A stretch of DNA of 64,000 nucleotides from Tethya wilhelma (lineage: Eukaryota; Porifera; Demospongiae; Tethyida; Tethyidae), in NCBI GenBank assembly GCA_964030475.1, contig CAXIPT010000012.1, positions 606,123-670,122 of the forward strand, read 5' to 3'. Numbering within the stretch: the first letter of the stretch is position 1; the number at the start of each line of letters is the position of its first letter. The notes under the pieces were generated by a model, which was not told the origin of the DNA, ran no database searches, and worked only from the letters and a program-made list of their open reading frames with translations. The position numbers and the translations under genes are program-made. Positions 1-11,657 of the stretch are shown piece by piece.

Positions 1-522
1 AGCTTCTTTGATGTACCGCTTTTTCTAAAATCTCTCTTTGTGATCATTGCAAGAGTGCCAAATTTAGAACACAAACTGCCTCTTTAGAAGTACGTATTCT
101 TTTTCAATTTATTCGTCCCTGGTTGGTTAGATCAGTGGGTGTGTCGAAAAAAATTGAACAAAGACAGTGGAAGCAGCCAAGAAATGGCAAAAAACGATAC
201 GTAGAAGTGTTTACCTCCTTTTTGGTTCTTCGATCATTCTAGTTTGTGTTGAAATAGATGCAATAGGTAGAAAACTAGAAGTCGGTGAACAAGCTGCTAT
301 TCAGAAAAAATTTTTCTAGTGTGCTCAGTATAGCTAGATATCCATTAGCGCTACCTGTTTGTGTAAAAATCTGGACAGAAAAGTTGATATTTTGTCTTTT
401 GCAAGTTGGAAATTTCCCTAGCAACGCGGTGCGTGGGCATGTCCGACCACCCTTAAATTATATGATTACATCTAAGTTTTAAAAATTTGTGGATTTTTTT
501 GTTTGACTCGGTCGGCTTGTAG
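1..522. other. No gene recognised
   Basis: Non-repetitive AT-rich sequence with no open frame that looks coding on either strand. If the terminal exon proposed at 523-683 is real, part of this stretch is its intron. Confidence 0.4.
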
Positions 523-683
523 ACTGGCATGTACCAATTGCTTCTTGGACTAGGAAACAGTGTGCTGGCAGGATAGAGCTGACCAATCCAGATAGAACTC
601 TCTGTGCAAGGTTATACCACAGTGTTTCTCCACCATCTGTTGTGATACCTCTTCTTCAACTTCCATGCAGAGTTGCTGAGTGA
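523..683 (+). CDS. Possible terminal exon of an unknown gene (partial)
   Basis: A T-rich tract ends in an AG acceptor at 521-522. From 525 a frame stays open for 52 codons to TGA at 681-683. The peptide begins WHVPIASWTRKQCAGR and ends QLPCRVAE; its composition looks protein-like, with three cysteines and balanced charge. There is no start codon, so it would be the last exon of a gene whose earlier exons lie to the left or outside the window. I recognise no family. It could be a chance open frame. The sequence from 684 to 1017 shows nothing further and could be 3' UTR. Confidence 0.33.
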
Positions 684-1017
684 CACTGCATGTCACTAAA
701 ATTAATACTATGTTGATTATTGTTGTTGTGAGGACGAAGATTCTGTCATCTTTGTGAAGTCATGTATATGGAACAGCAGTGGCCTACTGTAGTTTAACCA
801 GGTTAAAAGTCAAAGTTAAGATGAAGGAAGGGATAATTCATACAGTTGTTATTGTCAAAATTAGCCTGAAATTGTGCATACTTTCATGCTACTGGCATAC
901 AAGGTACTTGTAAGGCTATTATCTTTAGTTTCTCTGGGTGAATTTCAATGTTGAATAATTTGTGTTTGTGTTGTTTCCCCTCCTCCTCTGCACCTATTAT
1001 GGTGAACTTTGTTTTGT

Positions 1018-1112
1018 TAGATTTTTATGGTGATAAACATTAAATTCTATATTGTGTTTATGGGACATGTGGCTTGAGCATTCCTACTCTATGTAGTACT
1101 GTACATATAATA
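1018..1112. repeat. Dispersed repeat, related to the arms flanking the 46-47 kb gene fragment
   Basis: Resembles 45960-46048 in the same orientation and 47985-48038 in inverse orientation. Shared landmarks are TAGATTTTTATGGTGA, a TATTGTGT-TATGGGACA block and a CATTCCTACT block. It has no coding potential and is probably part of a non-autonomous DNA transposon. Confidence 0.5.
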
Positions 1113-1128
1113 ATGTATAGTAGGGAAA

Positions 1129-1436
1129 TTTTTTTTTTTTAATTTATTTTTTTAAGTGCCCCTTCAGGTTTACCACAATTGTGGCTAACAAGGGCCTGCA
1201 AATAGCCTAGGGCTAGTGAACGCAGGTCCCCCGGAACCGACGGCTTTATATCCCCTCCGAAGGAGGATGCGGTGAAATTCACCTCCTCATTTTTTGGGGT
1301 AGAGCTGAGTTAACTCCCAGGCAGAGCTCGAAAGAGATAATGGGAAACAAATACCTATGGCACTAGAGGGACTCCAACCGCCTACCCATGGGTTGGGAGT
1401 CCAAGTCAATGGCTAACAAGCCACCAGGCCACCCCC
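1129..1436 (-). mobile_element. tRNA-derived SINE, minus strand
   Basis: Read on the minus strand, the element starts with a tRNA-like head. An A-box-like TGGCCTGGTGG lies at 1431-1421 and a B-box-like GGTTGGAGTCC at 1379-1369, with the spacing of a tRNA that has a long variable arm. A non-tRNA body of about 200 bp follows, then an A-rich tail seen as the T-runs at 1129-1155. This is the layout of a Pol III SINE copied by a LINE. It is not a functional tRNA gene because the acceptor stem and T-arm are not maintained. Confidence 0.72.
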
Positions 1437-1515
1437 AAAATAATTGTAATAATGTCTCAAATACAGTCATACACAGGATGCATGAGGAGTAAAAAAAGGA
1501 AAATGAATTACCGTA

Positions 1516-1885
1516 CAGCGCGAAATTTCCGTGGGGTGCAGATTTTCTTTATTTTCGTGACTGACCTCTGAGTCACGAAATTTTCCCTCCCACGAAAATT
1601 TTTTGTGAGATCAAAGGTCACGATACTCGCCATGCACGCGCACGCTATCAAAGACTTCAGTTCTCTGTCTCTTGCCCGTCTTTTCAAGAAGTTTGCAGTC
1701 TAAATAGCTAGTATCTAGCTAGAATAGTATTCTACATGTATACCAAAGCAGATAAACTGTCACAAGACCCTTAAGCGCTGTAAGTTGTAGATACTCGAGT
1801 CACGAAAATTAAAACCACGAAAATCTGCTTCTGAAGCACAGTCTAGGCTTTCACGAAAATTTACACCCCCGAAAATTTCCCGCTG
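1516..1885. mobile_element. MITE with TA target duplication
   Basis: About 370 bp with terminal inverted repeats. The left end reads CAGCGCGAAATTTCCGTGGG and the right end is its near reverse complement (GAAAATTTCCCGCTG), each flanked by TA as in Tc1/mariner-type insertions. The interior repeats the word CACGAAAATT in both orientations. There is no open frame, so it is non-autonomous. Confidence 0.68.
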
Positions 1886-2165
1886 TATAATGGTAGTCAT
1901 GAGCCAAAATTGCAACATGCATACGTTGTTTCCTTACTTTTACAGCCCTGCTCTCCTACACTGCTAATTTTAAATTTATGAAATTTTTACTATATATACT
2001 TGTCTAATGTAAAGAGTGAAAGAGTGTGTGGCTTTTGAGTTCAGTTCAATGATCAGTGTTGTATACAAAACTAAAGCATGTACAGTTACAAACATGTACA
2101 GTTAGTTCAAATTGTAAATTTGTGCCTTTTCTGATGAAATGTTGCTCCTCAAAACAAAACTGCTC

Positions 2166-2245
2166 ACATTGAAAGTGTGTAAATCAAAGTTCTCATAATG
2201 TGTGATCGGCATGATCAGCTGATAACTAAGTTACATGTTTAGGCT
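2166..2245 (+). promoter_or_regulatory. Conserved upstream block, receptor copy 1
   Basis: A block containing CATTGAAAGTGTGTA, TTCTCATAATGT and GCTGATAACT recurs upstream of copy 2 (5874-5950) and again downstream of copy 2 without a gene (9500-9570). It lies about 150-230 bp before the start codon. It may hold shared regulatory sequence or simply be part of the duplicated unit. Confidence 0.35.
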
Positions 2246-2394
2246 TAATCTTCTTAGGGAAGGGTTCCCATATGATTATTGTTTCAAAAGCTGTATGTAT
2301 ATGTAACTAAGCATTAAAAAGTCAGAGACACTAAAGTGCAGAAACATTGAATGTCAGTAAATTTTTAGCTAATTATCTTGCATGAAAATTGATC

Positions 2395-5300
2395 ATGATC
2401 AAGTGCAATCAACTAGTACTCTATGTGGTTATAGTGATATGTGCTATAATTATTGCAACAAAAAGTCAAAATTTCAAACGTCTCATTACAGTTGCTCCAA
2501 ACAAGACCCAATGCCCATCAAATTCAGTTGAGTGCTATACTTTTGAAGAGCTAGAGAACATTAGCATCCTTGAACGTGAATCACATGCTCCTTCTAGGTG
2601 GATAGAAATCCACTTCTTATCAGGTAAACACTTTGCTAATGAGAACACCACAAACAGAGTAGATAGAATACGAAGAATTATAGACATCAATGAAAAGTAC
2701 TACATTGAACTAAGTGGATCGCACGATACTGTTATTGAACACGAAGGATTGTTCTTTTCTTTATTCCATAATAAAAACGTAATCATATCAGGACTCTCAT
2801 TTGTATACACAGGAATAGATTCATCAGGTGTGTTATTGACTATTGCTGTGGCTATGCAGGTAACCATTAAAAATGTTTCAATACAAGGAGGGGCTCGACT
2901 AACAGTTCAACAATGTACCAACGTTGACATCACAAATTTACATCTTACACATGAATACAAAAACTTGTCAATCGAAAGACTAAAACAAAGTTTGAACTTG
3001 CAACACAATCAAAAGGTTGCACTTAGAAACTACGGAAGTGGACCAATAACTATTAAGGACACTACAGTTGAATTTCAGGGCAATGTCGAGATCAGTAACA
3101 ATATAGGTAAGGCAATGTCAGTTGAAGGTAGCACAGTACATTTTACGATCAACAGTACAACGAATGTTTCAAACAACTCTTATATAACTGAAATAAATGA
3201 CGATTCGATTGTGTCAATTTCAACAAAATCAAATTTAGTTTTATATCCAAACAGCACAATACAAATTGAGTACAACACAGCATCTGGATGTGGTGGCATG
3301 AAGCTAGTGGACTCTTACCTCACATTTCATGATAATTCCACACTCATTTTTTTGAGAAACACAGCGAAAACACATGCTGGAGCATTAGCACTTTATCAAA
3401 GATCAATGATTCAATTCCGACCGCTAGTTTTAACAAGGAACAACCCTGTGATAAAATTTATAGAAAACAAAGCTGGTGGGAGAGGAGGAGCAATTTATGT
3501 GGATGATTCAGGGTATATACAAAATGGTCAGCCAGAAAACGCAATAGTAGCCTGTGCCAGAAACACATTTCCATCACTACAGTTTATCAACAATACAGCA
3601 AGAGAAGCAGGCAATGAGATATATGGAGGGTGGATTGATTGGCCATACACTTTAAATCAATTATACTCCCCAGCAGATTGCTTCACTAAACAGTACAATT
3701 CAGTGTTTTCCCAACTAAGTAATGACCATCACTTATCAACTGTATCATCTAACCCAATACGTGTTTGTATCTGTAACGATCGTATTCCCAACTGCAACAT
3801 AACCAACTATAAAGTATCAATATATCCAGGAAAAACACTGGAGATTGAAGCAGTAGCAGTTGGACAAAGGTTTGGTACAGTACCTTCCATTATACTAGCT
3901 GAATATGGTACAGTGAAATCAACAACATATGGGAAATTTGAACAAGCTCAGAGTGTGCAAGGAGTAAATAAACATTGTACACTTCTACGATATACAGTTA
4001 TGTCATCAAATACAAATGAAAAAATTTACTTGCACACAGATGATACACTTCCAATACCAAACTTACACACAGTATGTGATACATGTATAGAAAAAACTTT
4101 GCTAAAAACAATACTTCCAGAATTTAAAGATTTGTTTTCTAATTTAGAAATATCAGTTGAGTTACTAGAATGTCCACTTGGATATCTACTCACACAAAAC
4201 ATATGTACATGTCACCATACATTGGTCAACAGTGGTCTAACATGCAATAGAACTGATTTCTCTATCAATAGACCTCATACAATATGGATAAATGTAACAT
4301 TTGAACACACTAAAAACAGCACAGACTATATGGCATTCTGATCCATAACAACTGTCCATTTGATTACTGCAAAAACAAAGACCATAGCATCAACCTGGAG
4401 AGCCCTCAAGATCAGTGTGACTTTGATCGCTCTCTCATCCTCTGTGGAGCTTGTACAAACAACTTCAGTCATGTCTTTGGGACATCAAGATGTAAGAAAT
4501 GCTCTAATCTTTGGATACTACTCATAGTTCCAACTTTAATCTCAGCAGGCATTGTACTAGTGGCCTTTCTAATGATTCTAGACCTCACTGTCTCTATTGG
4601 AACAATTAATGGACTCATCTTCTATGCAAACATTCTCAGAGCAAATCAAGCCATCTTCTTTCCAACCAAGCAAGCCAACACTTTCCTCAATGTCTTCGTA
4701 GCTTGGTTGAACCTTGACCTTGGAATGGAGACTTGCTTCTATGATGGTCTTAATGCCTACACTAAAACGTGGTCACAATTTCTCTTCCCTCTTTACATAT
4801 GGCTCCTGGTATCTCTCATCATAGTCTCCTCTCACTACTCCTCTAGAGTCTCCAGATGGAGTGGAACCAATGCTGTACAAGTGTTGGCTACCTTATTCCT
4901 TCTTTCCTATGTCAAGCTACTTCGACTCATCATCACAGTCTTTCTATCCACTACCATCACCTTTCCTGATGGTTATACTAGAAGGGTGTGGCTTTACGAT
5001 GGAAACATTGACTTCCTTCAAGGAAAACACATCCCTCTTTTCATAGCTGCTCTACTCACGCTGGTCATCCTCACACTTCCCTACACTACCACACTCACTA
5101 CAATACAATGTCTACAGAGACACAAGTCTTTCAAACGTGTTCTATTTTGGGTGCACAAATTTAAGCCCATATTCGATGCTCACACCGGTCCCTACAAGTC
5201 TAAACATCGCTACTGGACTGGACTGCTATTGCTGGTACGTGTGGCACTGTTGTTGGTGTTCACCATAAACCTCAGTGGGGATCCTTCCATCAACCTGCTA

Positions 5301-5738
5301 GCTATAACCATCACCGTACTCTGTCTCTCAATGTACTTCCAATTCATTGGAGGACCCTATCGATCAAAGATGATCAACCTCCTTGAATTGTCCTTCTACT
5401 TTAATACAATCGCACTCTCAACCTCAGCTAGATTCGGTCTTAACTCTGAATCAAATTCAACCACAGTGACTACCGTATCCACAACTATAGCATTCATGGC
5501 TTTCAGTCTGATTGTAATTTATCATGCTATAGAGAGGATCACTGGGACTGGGAGAGGGGCTAGACTCAAACACAGCATCAAGGAGAGAGTGATGGTGTGT
5601 GTGGGACAATCAACACCAACCTCTCTTAACATCATACTGAGGGGTCAACAGGCTACACCAACTGATACTGTGTCTCACTCTTCAATTGAACTCAAAGAAC
5701 CCCTACTGGCAGAGGTTGTAAAAGTCATAAGAGATTGA
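2395..5738 (+). pseudogene. Beta-helix/multi-TM receptor-like gene, copy 1, one +2 frameshift
   Basis: ATG at 2395 opens an N-terminal hydrophobic signal (residues 1-24), followed by an N-glycosylation-rich ectodomain. Its repeats (SGCGGMKLVDS, HAGALALYQ, RGGAIYVDDSGY, FINNTAREAG) resemble the GGA(I/L) and FxxN units of polymorphic-membrane-protein beta-helices. A Cys-rich stalk (CPLGYLL, CTCHH) follows, then the CPFDYC/CGAC/CKKC cluster and about eight or nine hydrophobic segments. An extra AT near 4328-4331 (TATAT versus TAT in copies 2 and 3) shifts the frame and creates a stop at 4339-4341. Downstream, the other frame is open without a break to 5738. Ignoring the 2-bp insertion the product would be 1113 residues, like its paralogues. 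It is a recent pseudogene or an assembly error; ligand and function are unknown. Confidence 0.8.
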
Positions 5739-5873
5739 TTCAATAACGAAATCATGTGTGAACTTCAACTGCATTCACTATAATATGTAGAAAAAAAGTA
5801 TTATATATTATTACAGTTAAACAAGGTTGATTGTAAATTCATATTTTTTGCTATTGCTTTTCACAACTTGTTT

Positions 5874-5950
5874 ACATTGAAAGTGTGTACCTATACTCTA
5901 TAATGTATAAACTAATGGCTGATAAGTGAACTACACATTGATGCTTATTG
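5874..5950 (+). promoter_or_regulatory. Conserved upstream block, receptor copy 2
   Basis: Contains CATTGAAAGTGTGTA and GGCTGATAAGT, matching 2166-2245 and 9500-9570. The spacing between successive blocks is about 3.7 and 3.6 kb, which gives the tandem-duplication unit length. Confidence 0.35.
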
Positions 5951-6087
5951 TTTTGTACAAAAGTATTACGATTCACACTTTACAAAACCTGTGTGAATGT
6001 TATTCTTACAATAAAGAGTGTACGTTAGTGCATGAGTGAAGTCATAAAAAAATTCAAAGTTAACTTGAAATACATGCAGTACTAATC

Positions 6088-9000
6088 ATGACCAAGTCTG
6101 GTCAACAATTACTTAATATGATATTATGTGCTACAATAACATGTAGCACTAGCATTCATAACTATAGACAACGATTCATTGCAGTTGCTCCTCATAAGAC
6201 ACAGTGTCAATCAAGTTCAGTCGAGTGCTATACTTTTAAAGAGTTACTAGTTCTTCATGATTTTGAATCAGAAGATGTACAATGGTTAGAAATCCACTTC
6301 TTACCTGGTACACATTTTGTGAGTAAGGATGCGACAAATAGTACAGTTCTAATACATGACAAGTACTATCTTGAACTATCTGGCTCCAAAGATACCATCA
6401 TCAGTATTGAACACCAAGAAATGTACTTCTACTTGTTCAGCATTCAAATCACAAACATATCAGGACTCTCTTTTGAATATACTGGAACAGATTTATCAGG
6501 TTTTCAATTGTATGTTCATGTTAGTTCGATAGAGCAAAAGGTAACCTTTTACAACATTTCAATGGAAGCATCTCAGGTAACAGTGCACGGATGTTCCATT
6601 GTAAACATCTCAAATTTTAATTTCCTTCACAAAAGTTCTTTTTCAGTGAGCCAAAAATTTACAGAAAGCTTTCACCTTGAAGGCAATATGAAGGTTGTGC
6701 TGAACAACTGCATAATAAGTGGGCCAATAACAATAAAGAACACAAAGTCAGTTGAATTTCAAGGCTATTTACAAATCCGAAAAAATAATATAGGAGAGGC
6801 AATGTCTGTTGAACATAGTAAAGTATACTTTGATGTCAACAGTGAGACAATTATTTCAAATAACAAATTCATTACTAGAACAAAAGATACTTCAATAGTA
6901 TCCATATCAGCAAAATCATGGTTGGTTTTGTACACTAATAGTACAGTAAGAATAGAAAACAATACAGCATCTGGATGTGGTGGCATGAAGCTAGTGGACT
7001 CTAATCTATCATTACACAATAACTCAACACTCATTTTTTCAAAAAACACAGCAAAAGCACATGGTGGGGCATTAGCACTTTATCAAACATCAATGATTAG
7101 GTTCGAATCATTAGATTCAACCAACAAGCCTGTGATAAAATTCATAGAAAACAAAGCTGGTGGAAAAGGAGGGGCCATTTATGTTGACGATTCAGGCTAT
7201 TTAAAAAATGACCACCCACCATATCCAATTACAGCTTGTGTTTATACACATGAAAAGTTCACACCAAAGTTATACTTTATCAATAACACAGCTAAAGAAG
7301 CAGGCAGTGGGATATATGGAGGATGGATTGATTGGCCGTACAGTACAGTTTATTCTGACAGTGAGTGCATTACTAAAAATGACTCACTGTTTTCCCAACT
7401 AAGCAATGACATTGACCTTTCAACTGTATCATCAAATCCAATACGTGTGTGTATCTGTAAAAATGGCATCCCCAAATGCAACATAACCAACTATGAAACA
7501 TCACTATACCCAGGAGAAACACTGGAGATTGAAGCAGTAGCAGTTGGACAAAGGTTTGGTACAGTGCCTTCAGTAATATTTGCTGAATATGTAACCCCAA
7601 CATTAAAATCACACGGGAAATTTGAACAAGGTCAGAATGTACAAGGAGTAAGTAAACAGTGTACAGTTTTACGATATACAGTTATGTCAATAAACAGCAG
7701 AGAATCTATATATTTGTACACGGATGATACACTTCCCACGTTGAACTTAAATGGAGGATGTGATCAATGTTACATGAACCTAAACAGAGTAAGATCTATA
7801 CTTTCCAGGAAACCAGATTTAGAAAATTTGTTTTTGAACTTTACAATATTTGTCAAGTTGCTAGAATGTCCACTTGGATATCTACTCACACAAATGATAT
7901 GTACATGCCACCATACATTGATCAACAATGGTCTCTCATGCAATATGAGCAATTACAGTATCAATCGACCTCATTCCAAATGGATAAATGCAACATTTGA
8001 ACACACTAAAAACGACACAGAATATGGTATTCTGATCCACAACAACTGTCCATTTGACTACTGTAAAAACAGAGACCATAGCATCAACCTGGAGAGCCCC
8101 CAAGATCAGTGTGACTTTGATCGCTCTCTCATCCTCTGTGGAGCTTGTACAAACAACTTCAGTCAAGTCTTTGGGACATCAAGATGTAAGAAGTGCTCTA
8201 ATCTTTGGGTATTGCTAATAGTTCCAACCTTCATCTTAGCAGGCATTCTACTAGTGGTCTTTCTAATGATTTTAGATCTCACTGTCTCTATTGGAACAAT
8301 TAATGGACTCATCTTCTATGCTAACATTCTCAGAGCAAATCAAGCCATCTTCTTTCCAACCAAGCAAGCCAACACTTTCCTCAATGTCTTCATAGCTTGG
8401 TTGAACCTTGACCTTGGACTGGAGACTTGCTTCTATGATGGTCTTAATGCCTACACTAAAACTTGGCTACAATTTCTCTTTCCGCTTTATATATGGCTCC
8501 TGGTATCTCTCATCATAGTCTCCTCTCACTACTCCTCTAGAGTCTCCAGATGGAGTGGAACCAATGCTGTACAAGTCTTGGCTACCTTGTTCCTTCTCTC
8601 CTATGTCAAGCTACTTCGACTCATCATTACAGTCTTTCTATCCACTACCATCACCTATCCTGATGGCTATATTAGAAAGGTGTGGCTTTATGATGGAAAC
8701 ATTGACTTCCTTCAGGGAAAACATGTCCCTCTTTTCATAGCTGCTCTACTCACGCTAGTCATCCTCACACTTCCCTACACTACCACACTCACTACAATAC
8801 AATGTCTACAGAGACACAAGTCTTGTAAACGTATTCTATTTTGGGTACACAAATTCAAGCCAATATTCGATGCTCACACCGGTCCTTACAAGTCTAAGCA
8901 TCGCTACTGGACTGGACTGCTATTGCTGGTACGTGTGGCACTGTTGTTGGTGTTCACCATCAACCTCAGTGGTGATCCTTCCATCAACCTGCTAGCTATA

Positions 9001-9440
9001 ACCATCACCGTACTCTGTCTCTCAATGTACTTTCAGTTCATTGGAGGACCCTATCGATCAAAGATGATCAACCTCCTTGAATTGTCCTTCTACTTTAACA
9101 CAATCGCACTCTCTCAACCTCAGCTAGATTCAGTCTCAACACTGAATCAAATTCAACCACAGTGACCACTGTATCCACAGGTATAGCATTCATGGCTTTC
9201 AGTCTGATTGTAATCTATCACGCTAAAGAGAGGATCACTGAGACTAGGAGAGGGGCTAGACTCAAACACAGCATCAAGGATAGAGTGACAGAGTGTGTGA
9301 GACAATCAACACCGACCTCTCTCAACATCATACTGAGGAGTCAACAGGCTATACCAACTAATACTGTGTCTCACTCTTCAATTGAACTCAAAGAGCCACT
9401 ACTGGCACATGAGGCACAAATCAAACAAGATTCAGTGTAA
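6088..9440 (+). pseudogene. Beta-helix/multi-TM receptor-like gene, copy 2, one +2 frameshift near the 3' end
   Basis: Same architecture as copy 1: signal peptide (about residues 1-22), glycosylated beta-helix-like ectodomain with GG motifs near residues 295, 325 and 360, Cys-rich stalk at about 590-705, then hydrophobic segments starting LWVLLIVPTFILAGILLVVF. The membrane half includes GTINGLIFYANI, LETCFYDGLNAYTKTW and QFLFPLYIW. The frame is open for 1025 codons. At 9108-9120 an extra CT (ACTCTCTCAACC versus ACTCTCAACC in copies 1 and 3) shifts the frame just before the last hydrophobic segment. The remaining tail (IAFMAFSLIVIYHA to HSSIELKEPLLA) continues in the shifted frame to 9440. Read across the lesion it is 1116 residues. 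If real, the mutation would remove the last membrane segment and the cytoplasmic tail. Confidence 0.8.
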
Positions 9441-9499
9441 ACTTATTTTGATAGAAAGGATTTTCCTAAAAAAATGTGTATATACTAATAATTATTACT

Positions 9500-9570
9500 T
9501 ACATTGAAAATGTGTACAAAGTTCTCATGTCGTAAGATTGACAGCTATAGCTGTTAACTGAGTTTCACAT
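9500..9570 (+). repeat. Orphan copy of the receptor upstream block
   Basis: ACATTGAAAATGTGTACAAAGTTCTCAT followed by GACAGCTATAGCTGTTAACT matches the blocks upstream of copies 1 and 2 and lies about one unit length further on. No receptor coding sequence follows. It looks like the start of a third tandem unit whose gene was lost or displaced. Confidence 0.4.
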
Positions 9571-9639
9571 GTGCTTTGTCTAATTTTTCTTGCATTTTTC
9601 CATGCAGATTCAAAATTTTAGTCAATATAATTACAAAAT

Positions 9640-9900
9640 TTCACATTCTGAAAACCACCTTTTACACACTTCATTTTTGCATGAAGGCTTATACTGAATG
9701 GTCATCCTCTACCCTCACCCCTGAAAGTCACATGTCACCAATATTAATTGATGTTACTAATGGCCATTTAATCAACACATGTGGTCATTTGATAAATATT
9801 TAAATATTCCTGCAGAAACAATTTATGTTGACCACATTATCCAAAATGTTAGCCTCTTTAGAAACTGAGGTAGCCTTAACTACACTGAGTTTAGTTAGTT
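9640..9900. repeat. Dispersed repeat family B
   Basis: Shares landmarks with 21440-21690, 28981-29183 (plus 30040-30060) and 31870-31985: a GAAAACCACC word, a CCTGAAAGTCACATG word, TGGCCATTTAATCA, and the end GAGGTAGCCTTAACTACACTGAG. Non-coding. Its right end shows what the insertion site of the element at 29184-30039 looked like before insertion. Confidence 0.5.
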
Positions 9901-11657
9901 ATAGTTAGTTATATAAACCAACATATTATCACATATGTTTGTCTTTGAGCATAAGTTTTTATAAGGTTACTCAGTCAGAAATGTTCTTGTTTGTAAGTTA
10001 TTATGTTCAAGGTTATTATTCTAGTCCTGTGCAAGTTGGTCATGTATTAGTTAATGCACGGCTGTGTGTACGTATATACTCTACAGAAATCATTTGTTGA
10101 GGGCTCCATGAGATTAAGAACTTCAAAGTACTGGATACTACATGCATGAAATTTTTTGAAAGTTCTGCAGTACAACAGTGTGGCAGTGCATGCATGGTCC
10201 ATAGCTAGTTTGCATTGAATTTAGATTATTTTTAAAGTTTACACTTACTTTGATCACTGTCTACAAGTTATATCAGATTTGCTGAGCTTGCTTTAGAGAA
10301 GGAGGCGACCCAACAACCCAACAACAGTATGAGCTACCACCTTGCAGGATATTGTGGTCTTTGACTAGTAGTGCCTATACTCGCTACAAAGTGTTGAATT
10401 TAGAGTAGCAGTTTTCCCCTTGATTACAAAGCTTTATAGAGATCATGCTTACACATGTACCAATATACATACCTTGTATGGAATTAAATTACTGTATAGA
10501 ATAATTATACTTGGTCACAATTAAGATGCAACGAAAGTTTGTAGTCCAGTAGAACAAAAAAATATATAGTTCTCTCAAAAGTATAAGAGAACTCAGATAC
10601 TGCAAAATTTTAAGAGTCAACTGAATCAATGCTTGAACCAGTTCTCAGTCTAGGGCTAGTTTTAAGACTGATTGATCATCTTGGACTACCATAAACAAGT
10701 AACACGGTCACTACAATAGCATTGAGATCTATAATCTGTACTAAGTCCAGTTGAGACAAGCAAGTAGTAGGGGTATATATGTATAAGGTAAAATATTTGA
10801 TAATAATTACATGTATGATGCTTGCTTATTATCCTGTATAGTATTACAAAGATATTCATGGATGGATTGCCCTATTCATGCAAACTTTGTTCCATTACTA
10901 TTAATTTTTTTTGTTTGAAAACACACCTATTTCTACAGCCATTGTGTGCATGAACTATAAGCTTCGGCCTGTAAAATGTGCCATGGATAGAAACTGATTG
11001 TATTGTAGTTGGTTTTTTTCCCCTGTGTGTGTTTTTACTGGGACTCTATATCTGAATAACAGCTAGCAAGTCCGTCTTAAAAATTGTGGACATGTGCATA
11101 GAGTACTGGTATTATTCAGAAGTTAGAAACTCATAGTTCCTGAGCGATGTCATGGTGGCTATGGGGTCTCACCCACTAGCACTATGTAAACGTATACGTA
11201 TGCTGACATGACCATGCTTGTTAGAGTTGTCCGAGTGTGCACTAACTATAGCTGCGCTTGGCTAGAACAACACCGACAGGGAGTCTGAGATAATGAAAAT
11301 TTGGGTAAACATGATTAGAAGTTGCATAGTATCTTTGGATCTATAGCGTTTGTGCTTTTGTAAACTTTGTGTGCATGCATGCTGACAGCTAGCATAAATG
11401 CCTCGATGCTATACAATCAGTATATTAAAATGGGTTAGCTTGGATGCAGTAAGCACATACAGTGTGTATTACAGTGTCTATATTACACTGAAAGTTGTGC
11501 ATCATGGATAGTTACACTGTTCATTATTTATACTGCACAGTCAAAACAAACAATTTATTGTTCACCATACTATAAACTTTTTGCCCTTTAGAGTCTGTGA
11601 CAGCCTTTGAACCTGCATAGTGCAACATCTGTAGTGAGACTGTTTTCTGACAGTACT
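9901..11657. other. Intergenic, nothing recognised
   Basis: About 1.75 kb of AT-rich sequence without a long open frame, recognised repeat or RNA gene. It presumably contains the former promoter of the gene starting at 11658, but no specific element is clear. Confidence 0.4.

Noticed and set aside
1369..1431. A functional tRNA gene on the minus strand
   Set aside because: A- and B-box-like sequences are present, but paired arms are not, and an A-tail follows; it is a SINE head.
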